A DNA stretch of 64,000 nt, taken from positions 26,103 to 90,102 of IMG/VR virus record IMGVR_UViG_3300044684_000161; one strand, 5' to 3'. The translations under genes were made by a program, and so were the position numbers. This DNA comes from a virus. The notes below the pieces were generated by a model. The model saw nothing but the letters and a program-made list of their open reading frames with translations, did no database searches and was not told the DNA's origin. This document shows positions 8,201 to 16,333 of the stretch, in pieces (the first letter of the stretch is position 1; each line of letters starts with the position of its first letter).

Positions 8201-10062
8201 TGGAGCCGGGCGCAGGGTTCCTGGTCGACCGAATCTATGCGGCGATCGGTCAGGAGCCGAGCGAAGACAAGCCGCAGGCGCGCAAGGATTACGCTATCGG
8301 GCTTCAGACGCTGCGTGATCGGCTGGAGAGCGCCAAGACTGCCGAGGAAGTGACAACCGTTCTCGACGCGTTGCGCGAGGAATACGACGGCAAAATGCTG
8401 ACAGCCGAGGAATCGACGCGATATCAAGCTCTCGGCGATGAGGCGCGCAAGCTGTGGGAGAAAAGTAGAGCTATCGACGCGGAGAACGACAAGCGATATC
8501 AGGCGCAATCGCGTGCCCGGGCCGACGTGTATGAAGTCGAACGCGAAGTCGAGAAACGAAAGCGGCGTGGTTGGGCGCCGAAGCCCGAACTCGATGCCAA
8601 GCTGGCCGAGCTAAAGCAGATCGCCGAGGCCAAGGACAAGGAGTGGGGCGACGAACTGCGCGCGAACAAGCCTCTACGAGAGGAACTTGACCAGCAGCGG
8701 CGCGACCTGCATGGCAAGCGAGATGCGATTGTCCTGGCGGCAACCATAAGAAACAAGCTCGATAACCCTCTGCATCGTGCCTGGAACTTGATGGGAGAGC
8801 GGTTCGTGAACGTGCTGCGGTACCGTTCATTCAAAGGTTCCGATGCGTTCGCAAAGCATGTTACAGCGGCGAAGACTGGCAAGATCGCTGATTGGTCATG
8901 GGCCGAGAAGGAAACAGTGCGCGCACCGCGCGTGACGAAGGAATCTGCGCGTTTTCAGATGAGGGTGGCTGATTCATTCGAACGCGTTGGCGGTCGCACC
9001 GTAACGCCGCAGTCTACGGCTGAACTCAAGGGCATGTTCGGGTTGCGCGACGTACAGTCCGGCAACTGGGTGTTGCGTGACGTGGCGAGCGCCAAATTCC
9101 ACACCGAGCATTCGGCGGCAGCATTCGCTGATCTTGCGGACCTGATGGGCGCTCCTGACGAGCAGATCGCAATGAATGGCCGCTTGGCATTGGCGTTCGG
9201 GGCACGCGGTCACGGTGCCAAAGGATGGAAGGATGGCGCGGCCAGGGCGCACTACGAGAGTGTTCACCGCGTCATCAATCTGACGAAGATGGGCGGCGGC
9301 GGCGCGCTGGCACATGAATGGTTCCACGCGCTCGACAATATGGCTGGTGAGGCAGAGGGCGGCACAGCGGGCGTTAGCGACTACTTCACCGAGAATCCCG
9401 ACTTGCTTCCGGCCGGCGAGTTGCGTGAAGCCGTCAAGGGACTGCGCAGTGCCATGCTCGACGGCCCTCATCGTGCCACGCGGACCGAGACCTATACGCC
9501 CGAAGACGTGCGACTTGCTCGGCGTAACCTTGGTGGACAGTTCCCTAACGCGATGGCGAAGATGATCGTCAACGCTGGCAACGTACATGCTGCAGTGCAG
9601 GCGATCGAGCGACATTTCGGCCTTGACGGCACCAAGGAAGTCAGCCGCCGGTCGAAGAAACTCGCGCAGGACTGGCGCCGCATCGCGTTAGGCCATTATG
9701 GCGGAAACGCAGAGGGTGGCGATATCCTGGTGCAGAGCGGGCGTCCGATGTCTTCATTCGCCCTTGAAGCCAAGAATCTTGACCAGGGCAGTGCCGAGTA
9801 CTGGCAGCGAACGCATGAAATGGCAGCACGCGCGTTTCAGGCGTGGACCGAAGACCGCCTCGCAGACCAAGGGCGCCGTAACGACTACCTCTCGAACTTC
9901 GCCGACAACAAGTATCACGTCGATCCGCTGTTCGGCATCGAATGGAAGCCGTTCCCGGAAGGCGAGGAGCGCACCCGCATCAACACGGCTTTCGATCGGC
10001 TTGTCGCGGCCATGAAGGCGTCAAAGACGCTAGCAAAGGCGGTGGCTCTGTTCGTCGCATAA
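5233..10062 (+). CDS. Giant DarB-like polyvalent protein: N6-adenine methyltransferase plus HExxH domain
   Basis: A 1609-residue protein, the longest in the window. It opens with MLIFFSKA followed by GTVRKDGTIVKPH, an N-terminus typical of polyvalent proteins. Residues about 480-660 form an adenine methyltransferase: VLEPSAGNG at 508 and catalytic NPPF at 569-572. Residues about 910-1040 (NYRYADTGYVAGSRKEL..., ITKSNLFGEVDWPAL) look like a large-polyvalent-protein-associated domain (LPD5-like), then a charged coiled region. Residues about 1240-1400 resemble LPD1, with a metalloprotease-like HEWFH at 1361-1365. P1 DarB and relatives are packaged in the head, injected with the DNA and protect it from restriction. 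The protein ends LAKAVALFVA, echoing the FLKA motif. Location inside the head operon fits packaging. Confidence 0.85.
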   Translation: MLIFFSKATPPQVNMPVHVAGTVRKDGTIVKPHMRMQRVSLHATQPPTPAAAAPKSPERKPGKLDSFLEKHGGEQRFRASLLDMKPEQRAKLIDAMAHIDGIEPSGVMERLGLHASDLKEGDPDGSGAHEIVEHITRKGKTLRGVIRRDLSQDEAKQIDEYTFRKDGGWFIREKHLETAAKLDAARHAGIIDDAQHETARAAAAKDGPSGALGALQQQPSPNEPSHPIESAAPADRPKEQADKLREAGEKLKAAAEADLGRDRLANTARRARMAAGAEADASQRLSIAGTMINLADAIEAGDARHLKGITTRAAVETLDGMVRRAVRETDRHLPYIEQRAREGRSPEPDDIRNARLPRFSVHGNVAADIAEKLRGVKGAAKLSGWAYRISERVGRDAVATLPDDDAETIRAVFKKLADMGEKHMGWDLRETLAVRDRLARAGITSDRDLRLALTEYLIFRDGPKKADPIKEAERVLVGQKVGVDFFPTPKPLAAKMAELAGVKPGMTVLEPSAGNGHLADAARDAGAQVDTVEVSDALRNVLHAKGHNIAGHDFDTFEPGKQYDAVIMNPPFSDRRDAAHIMRAYDLLKPGGKLVAIAGEGVFFGSDQKAQTFRDWLDERGAEVERLPEGTFKGSDLPAQTGANARLIVVEKPAHVAAAPVQESAPSMEREQPSIHEQGPKEGETKFENGVEYVLRDGRWHRAHEDQADERGAVSDAVLEDVGLLREFGGNWQYKFGIDGRWMTANSKEDAVSIATKTYHETPESERMTRDQRDAKADADEYEDLHRRYGHLSVDDLRDRHEKMGGEIEGLQAAGRREFNGGGRRTSAAVSAQGARDVSEERSKLDRYIERRAADEAAAPVRDAESDLASDREELATELARDPHSEPAKEAVRKVGRRVAEDEEPVSALDEDDPNSPNYRYADTGYVAGSRKELAASQVIKSAKQEGARVYATAIDWDQLEQNPREAKDLITKSNLFGEVDWPALRAAGMEPGAGFLVDRIYAAIGQEPSEDKPQARKDYAIGLQTLRDRLESAKTAEEVTTVLDALREEYDGKMLTAEESTRYQALGDEARKLWEKSRAIDAENDKRYQAQSRARADVYEVEREVEKRKRRGWAPKPELDAKLAELKQIAEAKDKEWGDELRANKPLREELDQQRRDLHGKRDAIVLAATIRNKLDNPLHRAWNLMGERFVNVLRYRSFKGSDAFAKHVTAAKTGKIADWSWAEKETVRAPRVTKESARFQMRVADSFERVGGRTVTPQSTAELKGMFGLRDVQSGNWVLRDVASAKFHTEHSAAAFADLADLMGAPDEQIAMNGRLALAFGARGHGAKGWKDGAARAHYESVHRVINLTKMGGGGALAHEWFHALDNMAGEAEGGTAGVSDYFTENPDLLPAGELREAVKGLRSAMLDGPHRATRTETYTPEDVRLARRNLGGQFPNAMAKMIVNAGNVHAAVQAIERHFGLDGTKEVSRRSKKLAQDWRRIALGHYGGNAEGGDILVQSGRPMSSFALEAKNLDQGSAEYWQRTHEMAARAFQAWTEDRLADQGRRNDYLSNFADNKYHVDPLFGIEWKPFPEGEERTRINTAFDRLVAAMKASKTLAKAVALFVA

Positions 10063-10064
10063 GG

Positions 10065-10079
10065 TCGTGACGCGACACT
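10065..10079 (+). promoter_or_regulatory. Recurrent phage promoter-like element
   Basis: TCGTGACGCGACACT, immediately after the DarB-like stop. The predicted first transcribed base is A10086. It runs into an 11-bp inverted repeat that ends one base before the next start codon. Confidence 0.55.
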
Positions 10080-10105
10080 CGCCCCATCAAGATAGATGGG
10101 GCGAG
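10078..10105 (+). repeat. Inverted repeat abutting a start codon
   Basis: Perfect arms CTCGCCCCATC (10078-10088) and GATGGGGCGAG (10095-10105) around AAGATA, one base before ATG 10107. As RNA it would bury the initiation region; as DNA it could be an operator overlapping the promoter-like element. Confidence 0.65.
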
Positions 10106-10106
10106 C

Positions 10107-10667
10107 ATGCCTGCGCATGAGCATTTGATGAAGTCGACGATCATCGAGGACGAGTACTTCCCCGATCATCCGCCGCGTACCGAGTCTGCGATATTCCGGC
10201 ACACCAAAGCTGAAGGCCATAAGGCCGGACTGCGATGCGCGATCAGCGGCCATCAAGATGGCGTCGAGTATCATCACGTCTTTTGCGAATGGGCGGACGC
10301 TGACGCCGTATGCTGGCACACCGTCAAGGGCATCGCGACGGGCGAAGTCACCGAACTTCCCATTTTGGACCTTTCCACGGATCAGCCCACGGAAAAGATG
10401 GCGCCCGTCGAAGGATTCCTCATCTATTCGATCATCAAGATCACCGAGGCGCGCGGCTTCGACTGGCGTGCCTTCGATCCAGACAAGCCCGAGCAGTTCA
10501 TCGACAGCCCGCAGAACATGCTCGTGCTGCACGAGAAATTCCACCGCGCCAAGGATCACGGCATCCACATGCGCACGGGTCCGACCTTCATGTTTCAGGC
10601 GTTTCCGCGCAAGGACGGCTTCGTGTTCACGCCGGATGAAATGGCCGGATATACAAAAAGTGCGTGA
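10107..10667 (+). CDS. Putative HNH-type endonuclease-like protein
   Basis: A 186-residue protein of unknown family. The order CAISG, EYHHVF (about 54-59), a second Cys, then SPQNMLVLHEKFHR (about 140-153) resembles the His-His...Asn...His pattern of HNH nucleases, so a phage-encoded DNA endonuclease or a degenerate relative is possible. It lies alone between the DarB-like gene and the protease gene, each preceded by the promoter-like element. A second start, MKST at 10128, cannot be excluded. Confidence 0.6.
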   Translation: MPAHEHLMKSTIIEDEYFPDHPPRTESAIFRHTKAEGHKAGLRCAISGHQDGVEYHHVFCEWADADAVCWHTVKGIATGEVTELPILDLSTDQPTEKMAPVEGFLIYSIIKITEARGFDWRAFDPDKPEQFIDSPQNMLVLHEKFHRAKDHGIHMRTGPTFMFQAFPRKDGFVFTPDEMAGYTKSA

Positions 10668-10689
10668 TGAAGATCGCGCGGCGGCGTGG

Positions 10690-10704
10690 TCGTGACGCGA
10701 CACT
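10690..10704 (+). promoter_or_regulatory. Recurrent phage promoter-like element
   Basis: TCGTGACGCGACACT. The base 7 positions after the element is the A of ATG 10711, and no Shine-Dalgarno sequence lies between. Confidence 0.6.
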
Positions 10705-10710
10705 CCATCC

Positions 10711-11604
10711 ATGATGAACGATAGCGATTTGCTCGCTTCTTGCCCTGACTATTTGAGTATCGGGGCGATGCTCAAAGCAACGCCCATGCAGGAGGGCGGG
10801 AAGCGCATCGTCTACATCGAGGCGAGCAATGAAGCGCTCGACCAGCAGAACGAAGTCGTCATGCAGAAGGCTCTGCGTGATTCGGCCGATTGGTACTTGA
10901 AGTACGGGAACTTGGATATCGACCACTTCACGCAGATCGGCGCGAAGGCCGGCATACCTGACTACGCCACATACGAAATAGGGTTGCCGTGTGACGTGCA
11001 GTTTGCCGATGGAAAGACCTTCGTGAAGGGAGAGATTTTCAGTGGCACGGGGGCATCGGCGGACAAAGCGAATCAGTTTTGGGGTTCGCTGACTGAAACT
11101 AATCCGCCTGCTCGTTGGTATCCGTCTGTCGGCGGAAGCGTGCTCGAGAAATCGGTCGAGATCGATCCCGGGACGAACACGCGCAAGGCCTTCATCAAGA
11201 AGGTGCGCTGGTCAAACATCGGTTTCAGCAAAACGCCGGTCAATCAGACTGTGCCGACGGTTGCGACGGTCCCATTCGGTGCGCTTGCGAAGAGTTGGGG
11301 TGTTGTTGGCCTGGACTTCGCCAAGGCGATCGAAGCCGGCTACGGCACGGACTCAGCCTCGCTCGAAGGCGGCGCTGCGCTGCGCGAGCAGTCACTCGAT
11401 CACGGCGTCAAAAACTACCTCGATTTCCGCGACAGGCTCGCCGACGAAATGCGCAAGGGTGTCGTCGGCAAGAACCCGGGCCTACAGGATCTCGTCAAGC
11501 ATTGCGTCAAGAAATTCAGTCTGTCGCTCGACGAAGCGGCCGAGTGGGTAGAGCGCTTCGCGCGCGATTTGAAAACTGGTCTTAACCAACGGAGTAAGCC
11601 ATGA
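10711..11604 (+). CDS. Putative prohead (capsid maturation) protease
   Basis: A 297-residue protein directly before a scaffold-like gene and the major capsid gene, the usual place of the prohead protease. The N-terminal half has IEASNEALDQQNEVV and GNLDIDHFTQIGAK, consistent with the strand and catalytic His segment of phage prohead proteases, then a GEIFSGTG strand and a SVGG turn. The catalytic Ser is not assigned with confidence. Residues 205-230 nearly duplicate residues 30-55 of the major capsid protein (18 of 26 identical), which may be a shared cleavage or docking site. The start codon abuts a promoter-like element without a ribosome site; the stop overlaps the scaffold start (ATGA). 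Confidence 0.65.
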   Translation: MMNDSDLLASCPDYLSIGAMLKATPMQEGGKRIVYIEASNEALDQQNEVVMQKALRDSADWYLKYGNLDIDHFTQIGAKAGIPDYATYEIGLPCDVQFADGKTFVKGEIFSGTGASADKANQFWGSLTETNPPARWYPSVGGSVLEKSVEIDPGTNTRKAFIKKVRWSNIGFSKTPVNQTVPTVATVPFGALAKSWGVVGLDFAKAIEAGYGTDSASLEGGAALREQSLDHGVKNYLDFRDRLADEMRKGVVGKNPGLQDLVKHCVKKFSLSLDEAAEWVERFARDLKTGLNQRSKP

Positions 11605-12239
11605 GTTTTGAACAACTGCTCTCCGAGATTCAGGAACTGAGCTCGGAACAGGAAACCATGAGCAAGGCACTCCCGGCGGAAGACGGCAAGGACGACAAGA
11701 TCCAAGCCGCCGCTGCGGATGGCGGCGACATGGATGGTGCCGGAAACGGCGAAGGTGACGGCGCGACCGACGACGGCGCAGGTTTGGGTGAGGGCGAGCA
11801 GATGGGCAAATCGCTCGGCACCGTAACGCTCGCGGACGGTTCGCAGGTCGAAGGCATCGACGGCACCGAACTCGTCAAGTCGCTGATGACGCGCGTCGAG
11901 ACGAGCGAGGATCAAATGCACAAGGCGCTCGAGGGCGCGCTCGGCCTGATCAAGTCCCAGAGCGCAATGCTCAAGTCGCTGACCGAGCAAGTCGGCAAGC
12001 TCTCGAACGCCGGTCGCGGCCGCAAGACGGCTGTGACGGTGCACGACAAGGTTGGCGCTGGCGCCACGATGGCGAAGTCGGAGCCGAGCGGCATGAAGCC
12101 CGAGGAGTTCTTGAGCAAGGCGCTGAGCGCGCAAGCAGCAGGAAGGATTCGCGGTCACGAGGTCGCGATGATCGAGAACTACGTGAACCGAGGCATGACG
12201 GTTCCCGAAGCGCTCGTGAACAAAGTAGTCGGTCAGTAA
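11601..12239 (+). CDS. Putative capsid scaffold protein
   Basis: A 212-residue protein whose ATG overlaps the protease stop. The N-terminal third is acidic and disordered (GAGNGEGDGATDDGAG), the middle is a heptad-like helix (about 90-135, SLMTRVETSEDQMHKALEGA), and the C-terminus is a helical basic domain ending in VNKVVGQ. Acidic, helical proteins between protease and capsid genes are the usual internal scaffolds, removed by the protease during maturation. No sequence family was recognised; the call is from position and composition. Confidence 0.6.
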   Translation: MSFEQLLSEIQELSSEQETMSKALPAEDGKDDKIQAAAADGGDMDGAGNGEGDGATDDGAGLGEGEQMGKSLGTVTLADGSQVEGIDGTELVKSLMTRVETSEDQMHKALEGALGLIKSQSAMLKSLTEQVGKLSNAGRGRKTAVTVHDKVGAGATMAKSEPSGMKPEEFLSKALSAQAAGRIRGHEVAMIENYVNRGMTVPEALVNKVVGQ

Positions 12240-12278
12240 CGGGCCGCCGGTCATTTCTCAACCAGGGAACACGAAACC

Positions 12279-13745
12279 ATGTTGAACCCGAATATGTTTC
12301 CCCAAATCGCCGGCGGTGCGTCCATCACCGGCCAGTTGGGATTGGATGCGGTCGAAGAGCTCAACAAAGCTCTGACGGCCGGCTACGGTACGGACGTTTC
12401 GACGTTCACCGGCGGTGCGGCGCTCCGTATCCAGTCGCTCGACAAGACGATGTACTCGACGATTCAGGAGAACGAGCACTTCCGTCTGTTCAACGCGCTG
12501 GTCAAGTCCAACGCGACCGCGACGGTCGATGAATGGACGGAACAGAACAGCGTCGGCGGCCGTCTCGGCGGCTCGACGAACTCGGAACTCGGTGTCGTCA
12601 ACGCCGCGCAGGGCAACTACGCTCGCCGTGTCGGTCAGGTCAAGTACCTGATGACCCGCCGCGAAGTGTCGTTCGTCGCCACGCTGGGCAACAACATCGT
12701 CGAAGCGGAAGCTGTCGAAGCTTCGAACGGCGCGCTGCAATTGCTGACGGATGCTGAATTTCTCGGCTTCGAAGGTGATTCGACGGTTGTGCCGACCGAG
12801 TTCGACGGTATCTACGCTCAGCAAGTTTCGGGCATCGCCTCGGGCGCGATCGACGGTCATCACGTGCTTGACGCCAAGGGATCGTCGCTCGCTTCAGTGA
12901 ACCTGATCAACCAAGCGGCCTCGATCATCTCTGGTTACGGCAACTTCGGTAAGCCGACGCACCTGTTCCTGTCGCAAGCCACGCAGGCGGATTTCGATAC
13001 GGGCCTTGACCCGGCATTCCGCGTGCCGCTGCCGGATGTTCCGAACGGCGGTATCTCGCTGGGTGCGCCGGTCGCCGGGATCCGCACTTCGTGGGGCAAC
13101 ATCAAGAACATGCCCGATGTGTTCGTGCGCGACCAGGATCAACTCCAGCCTTATCAGTTGATCAACTCGGCGGACGCGACGGCAAACGCTGGCCTCGCGC
13201 CGGCATCGGTGACGGTTGCGACCGCAAGCAACGTATCGAGCAACTTCGCTGCGTCGCAGGCCGGTAACTACTACTGGCTCGTCACCGGCGTGAACGCGAG
13301 CGGCGAATCGACAGGCACGATCACGGCGCAGACGGCCGTCGCCGCTGGTCAGGCAGCCACGCTGACGATCACGGCTTCGGCTGGCGGTCTGGAAACGGGC
13401 TACGCGATCTATCGCGGCCGCCTGAATGGCACGAATGCGCCGAGCGACTTCCGCTTGCAGGCTCGAGTCGGCAAGGCTGGTGCGACGACCACGTATGTCG
13501 ATCTGAACAACGACATCCCGGGCACGTCCAAGGCGTACATCCTGAACCTAGCTCCGTCTGCCGGTGCGATCACGTGGCGCCAGTTGCTGCCGATGATGAA
13601 GTTCCAGTTCTACCCGACGCAGACCGTCACGGTGCCCTGGGCTCAGTTGCTGTTCGGCTATCTGCGGCTCGCGAAGCGTCGTCACCACGTGGTCATCAAA
13701 AACATCCTTCCGGCGTCCGCGACGTGGCGCCCGTTCAACGTCTGA
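12279..13745 (+). CDS. Major capsid protein with an Ig/FN3-like insertion
   Basis: A 488-residue protein following protease and scaffold genes, with GGRLGGSTNSE, KYLMTRREVSF and LFLSQATQADFDTGL typical of HK97-fold major capsid proteins of contractile-tailed phages. Residues 28-55 (KALTAGYGTD...GGAALRIQSLD) recur in the protease. Residues about 300-425 form a separate Ser/Thr/Ala-rich beta module (YYWLVTGVNASGES, YAIYRGRLNG) like a fibronectin III or Ig-like domain, inserted before the C-terminal segment (KFQFYPTQTVTVPWAQLLFG) and probably exposed on the capsid surface. Preceded by an own leader of 39 bases. Confidence 0.85.
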   Translation: MLNPNMFPQIAGGASITGQLGLDAVEELNKALTAGYGTDVSTFTGGAALRIQSLDKTMYSTIQENEHFRLFNALVKSNATATVDEWTEQNSVGGRLGGSTNSELGVVNAAQGNYARRVGQVKYLMTRREVSFVATLGNNIVEAEAVEASNGALQLLTDAEFLGFEGDSTVVPTEFDGIYAQQVSGIASGAIDGHHVLDAKGSSLASVNLINQAASIISGYGNFGKPTHLFLSQATQADFDTGLDPAFRVPLPDVPNGGISLGAPVAGIRTSWGNIKNMPDVFVRDQDQLQPYQLINSADATANAGLAPASVTVATASNVSSNFAASQAGNYYWLVTGVNASGESTGTITAQTAVAAGQAATLTITASAGGLETGYAIYRGRLNGTNAPSDFRLQARVGKAGATTTYVDLNNDIPGTSKAYILNLAPSAGAITWRQLLPMMKFQFYPTQTVTVPWAQLLFGYLRLAKRRHHVVIKNILPASATWRPFNV

Positions 13746-13820
13746 TCTTCTGATCGGACGATAGGATAGATGAACGAAACATGGCGGCACCTCCGGGTGC
13801 CGCCCTTCAGGAGAGCCATC

Positions 13821-14084
13821 ATGGCAAAAGTCATCTGCACTCTGAAAACCGCATCGGAGCTGATCAACGGCGTGAAGTTCGTCACGCATCGTGACGGCAT
13901 GATCTCAGAAGAGATTAGCGACGACGTGGCCGCAAATTTCGCCAGCATTCCTGGATACGTCCTGGCGGACGCCGAGCAGCCTTCTGGCAAGAAGCAGGTC
14001 GGCGCGAAGGATTCCGCCAAGGCGGACGGCGCAACCCCGCCTGCTGATCCGGCCGCTGCTGGCGCGGACGCCGGCAAGAAGTGA
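13821..14084 (+). CDS. Small head-associated protein of unknown function
   Basis: An 87-residue protein; ATG 13821 is chosen because AGGAG sits 11 bases upstream, against a longer frame starting at 13770. The first 50 residues (KVICTLKTASELINGVKFV, ISDDVAANFASIPGYV) form a compact beta-rich unit as in phage proteins that follow the capsid gene; the C-terminal third is a Lys/Ala/Asp/Pro-rich tail. The next gene begins 12 bases on. A decoration or head-completion role is only inferred. Confidence 0.65.
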   Translation: MAKVICTLKTASELINGVKFVTHRDGMISEEISDDVAANFASIPGYVLADAEQPSGKKQVGAKDSAKADGATPPADPAAAGADAGKK

Positions 14085-14095
14085 GGTAACGAACC

Positions 14096-14485
14096 ATGAG
14101 TAACTTCGGAACCGGCAATGTTCAGGACGAATTGAACCGCTGCATGCCGGCTGCACGCGATGCCAAACTCGGCGATGTGCTGAACGATCTTCTGAATGCC
14201 GTGAACGGCATTGGCGGCACTGTGGTCGCTGTTACAATGACGGCCGCAGGCACCGGCTACACCAGCGCACCGACGGTAGCCTTCACAGGTGGCGGCGGAT
14301 CGGGTGCGACCGGCGTCGCAATTTTGAGCGGTACCACTGTCGCAGCGGTAGTCATTACCAACCCGGGCAGCGGATACACGAGCGCGCCGACGGTTGGTTT
14401 CAGCGGAGGTGCCGGATCCGGCGCAGCAGCGACTGCGGTCGTATCGTCCGCACACGCATTGCTTGGGCTGAACAACCGCTCGTAA
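14096..14485 (+). CDS. Head-region protein with two GYTSAPTV repeats
   Basis: A 129-residue protein. After a helical N-terminus (about 1-40) come two near-identical beta repeats: GTGYTSAPTVAFTGGGGSGA and GSGYTSAPTVGFSGGAGSGA. Such GYTSxPTV repeats occur in phage decoration, tail and adhesion proteins and in bacterial surface proteins. The gene lies between the capsid module and the connector genes and is followed by a terminator, so a capsid decoration role is plausible but not shown. Confidence 0.65.
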   Translation: MSNFGTGNVQDELNRCMPAARDAKLGDVLNDLLNAVNGIGGTVVAVTMTAAGTGYTSAPTVAFTGGGGSGATGVAILSGTTVAAVVITNPGSGYTSAPTVGFSGGAGSGAAATAVVSSAHALLGLNNRS

Positions 14486-14511
14486 GTCACGGCGGGGATC
14501 TCCACCTCGAA

Positions 14512-14548
14512 GCCGCCGCCGGGGCACGCTCCGCGCGGCGGTTTTTTC
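14512..14548 (+). terminator. Rho-independent terminator
   Basis: GC-rich stem (CCGCCGC near 14513 with GCGGCGG at 14535-14541) followed by TTTTTTCTTT. It closes the head module ahead of the connector gene at 14566. Confidence 0.75.
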
Positions 14549-14565
14549 TTTGAAGCAAGACGACC

Positions 14566-15681
14566 ATGACGACCATCATCGCCGGTCAAGCGGCCCAGTT
14601 CACAGTCACGGTGCAGGTCGACGGTGCGCCCGTTGCAATCAATTCGAGCGCGACCGTCAATGCGCAGCTATTCACGATCAACGGGCTGCAGTCGCTCACT
14701 CCGATAGAAGCGTGTAGCAGTAATGCAACCGGCGCGAATTGGACAGCCGGCGTGGTCGCTGTTGCATTCACGGCCAACGATACGGCCACCATTACGACCG
14801 GACCCGCACTGCTCGTTCTCACGATCTCCAATCCGGCGCTCGTGCGACGGTTCAAGATCAATGTCGAGACGGCGACGGGACCCACGCAGTCGACGCTCTT
14901 CATCAAGGATGTCGTTGTCGAGGAACTGCGCGCCGACCAGCTACTGCTTGCTGCACAGAACTATTTTTCGGGCGTCACACTGACGGACGACTACATTTGG
15001 GAAAAGGTCGTCGCTGCTGAATCGCAGATCAAGCACACGCTGCGCGTGCCGCTCGTGCCGACACAGTTCTTCGCCTACACTCCGACTACTCCAGAGGACA
15101 TTGCGCTTGAGCAGCCTGGCGTGCCGATCGATATCGATCCCGCCTACGATTACGACCCAGAGTTCTTTCAGGGCGAGAAGTGGGGCTTCATCGTCACCCG
15201 CCAGAAGCCTGTGCAAAGCGTGCAGCGCATGCGCTTTGCCTATCCTGCGCCATCGAATCTGTTCTTCGACATTCCTCTGGACTGGATCCGCCTCGACCAG
15301 AAGTACGGCCACATCCGTCTCGTGCCGGCCACATCCGCATTCTCTGCGCCGCTTTCAGCCTTCATGATGCAGGCTCTCGGCGGCGGCCGCACTATCCCGT
15401 TCATGATCCAGTTGACCTATATCGCCGGCATTCAGAACGCGTGGACGACCTACCCGGAACTGATCGACGTGATCAAGAAGCAGGCAGTGCTAAAGGTCGT
15501 TGAGGACGGCTTCCTGCCTCAGTCGGGATCAATCAGCGCTGACGGCTTGTCGCAATCGATGAGCGTCGACATGGAAAAGTATCGTGACACGATCGACTCT
15601 ATCCTGAACGGTCCGAAGGGCTCGAACGGTGGACTGATGACCTCAATCCACGGCGTGCGCAACACGATCATGGGATGGTGA
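14566..15681 (+). CDS. Putative neck/connector protein
   Basis: A 371-residue protein between the capsid and neck genes. Residues 1-120 form a beta-sandwich-like domain (AAQFTVTVQVDGAPVAI...FKINVETATG); residues 130-371 contain aromatic and helical segments (DYIWEKVVAAESQIKHTLRV, LDQKYGHIRLVPA, IDVIKKQAVLKVV) as in phage head-tail adaptor proteins that contain a DNA-packaging helical bundle. No family name could be assigned with certainty. It starts after a terminator and ends one base before the next gene. Confidence 0.5.
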   Translation: MTTIIAGQAAQFTVTVQVDGAPVAINSSATVNAQLFTINGLQSLTPIEACSSNATGANWTAGVVAVAFTANDTATITTGPALLVLTISNPALVRRFKINVETATGPTQSTLFIKDVVVEELRADQLLLAAQNYFSGVTLTDDYIWEKVVAAESQIKHTLRVPLVPTQFFAYTPTTPEDIALEQPGVPIDIDPAYDYDPEFFQGEKWGFIVTRQKPVQSVQRMRFAYPAPSNLFFDIPLDWIRLDQKYGHIRLVPATSAFSAPLSAFMMQALGGGRTIPFMIQLTYIAGIQNAWTTYPELIDVIKKQAVLKVVEDGFLPQSGSISADGLSQSMSVDMEKYRDTIDSILNGPKGSNGGLMTSIHGVRNTIMGW

Positions 15682-15682
15682 G

Positions 15683-16333
15683 ATGCGACTAAATCCCAAA
15701 GCTTTCGACGCATGGCTCGGCGGCAACATCGGCCAGTCGTTTCTCTGGCGCAAAGCCTATCGATGCCCGTGCGTCAATCTCAATTCGGGCGCCGCGACGC
15801 CCGGGTGCCCGCAGTGCGGCGGAAAGTCATGGCTCTGGACCGCGACGGCGACGCCGGGCTCGGCTGGCATGAGTGGGCAGCAGATCCAAATGCGATGGGC
15901 CCAGATGGGGCTGTGGGAGGATGGCGACGCAGTGGTCACCATCCACGAGTCATCGCCGCTTTACGAGATGGGTCAATTCGACCGCGTAACGATGCTGAAC
16001 AGCACGGATTATTTCTCGCTGCCGTTGGTTCACGGCGGATCGGAGGAGAAGCTGTTCGAGCCGATCGAGAAGATCACGCGCGTATTCTGGCTTGACGTGA
16101 ACAAGAACATCGTTGAGGGCGGCATACCGATGGTGAACTCGGACGGTACGCTGACGTGGTCGAGCGGAGCGCCGCCATCCGGTACGACCTACAGTATCAC
16201 CGGAACGCGCTACAGCCAGTACTTTTGCTGGGGGCGCTACCCGTCCGATCGCAACGAGCATTTCGGCGCGCGACTGCCTAAGCGCGTCGTGTTGCGCCGG
16301 TTCGATTTGTTCGGGCGCGACGCGCCGAACTAG
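15683..16333 (+). CDS. Neck protein with a zinc-ribbon-like N-terminus
   Basis: A 216-residue protein. The N-terminus has CPCVNL followed 12-15 residues later by CPQCGG, a zinc-binding-like arrangement. The remainder is beta-rich (VTIHESSPLYEMGQFDRVTM). Position between the connector and a tail-completion gene suggests a head-closure protein. Its end overlaps the convergent gene by 4 bases. Confidence 0.55.
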   Translation: MRLNPKAFDAWLGGNIGQSFLWRKAYRCPCVNLNSGAATPGCPQCGGKSWLWTATATPGSAGMSGQQIQMRWAQMGLWEDGDAVVTIHESSPLYEMGQFDRVTMLNSTDYFSLPLVHGGSEEKLFEPIEKITRVFWLDVNKNIVEGGIPMVNSDGTLTWSSGAPPSGTTYSITGTRYSQYFCWGRYPSDRNEHFGARLPKRVVLRRFDLFGRDAPN

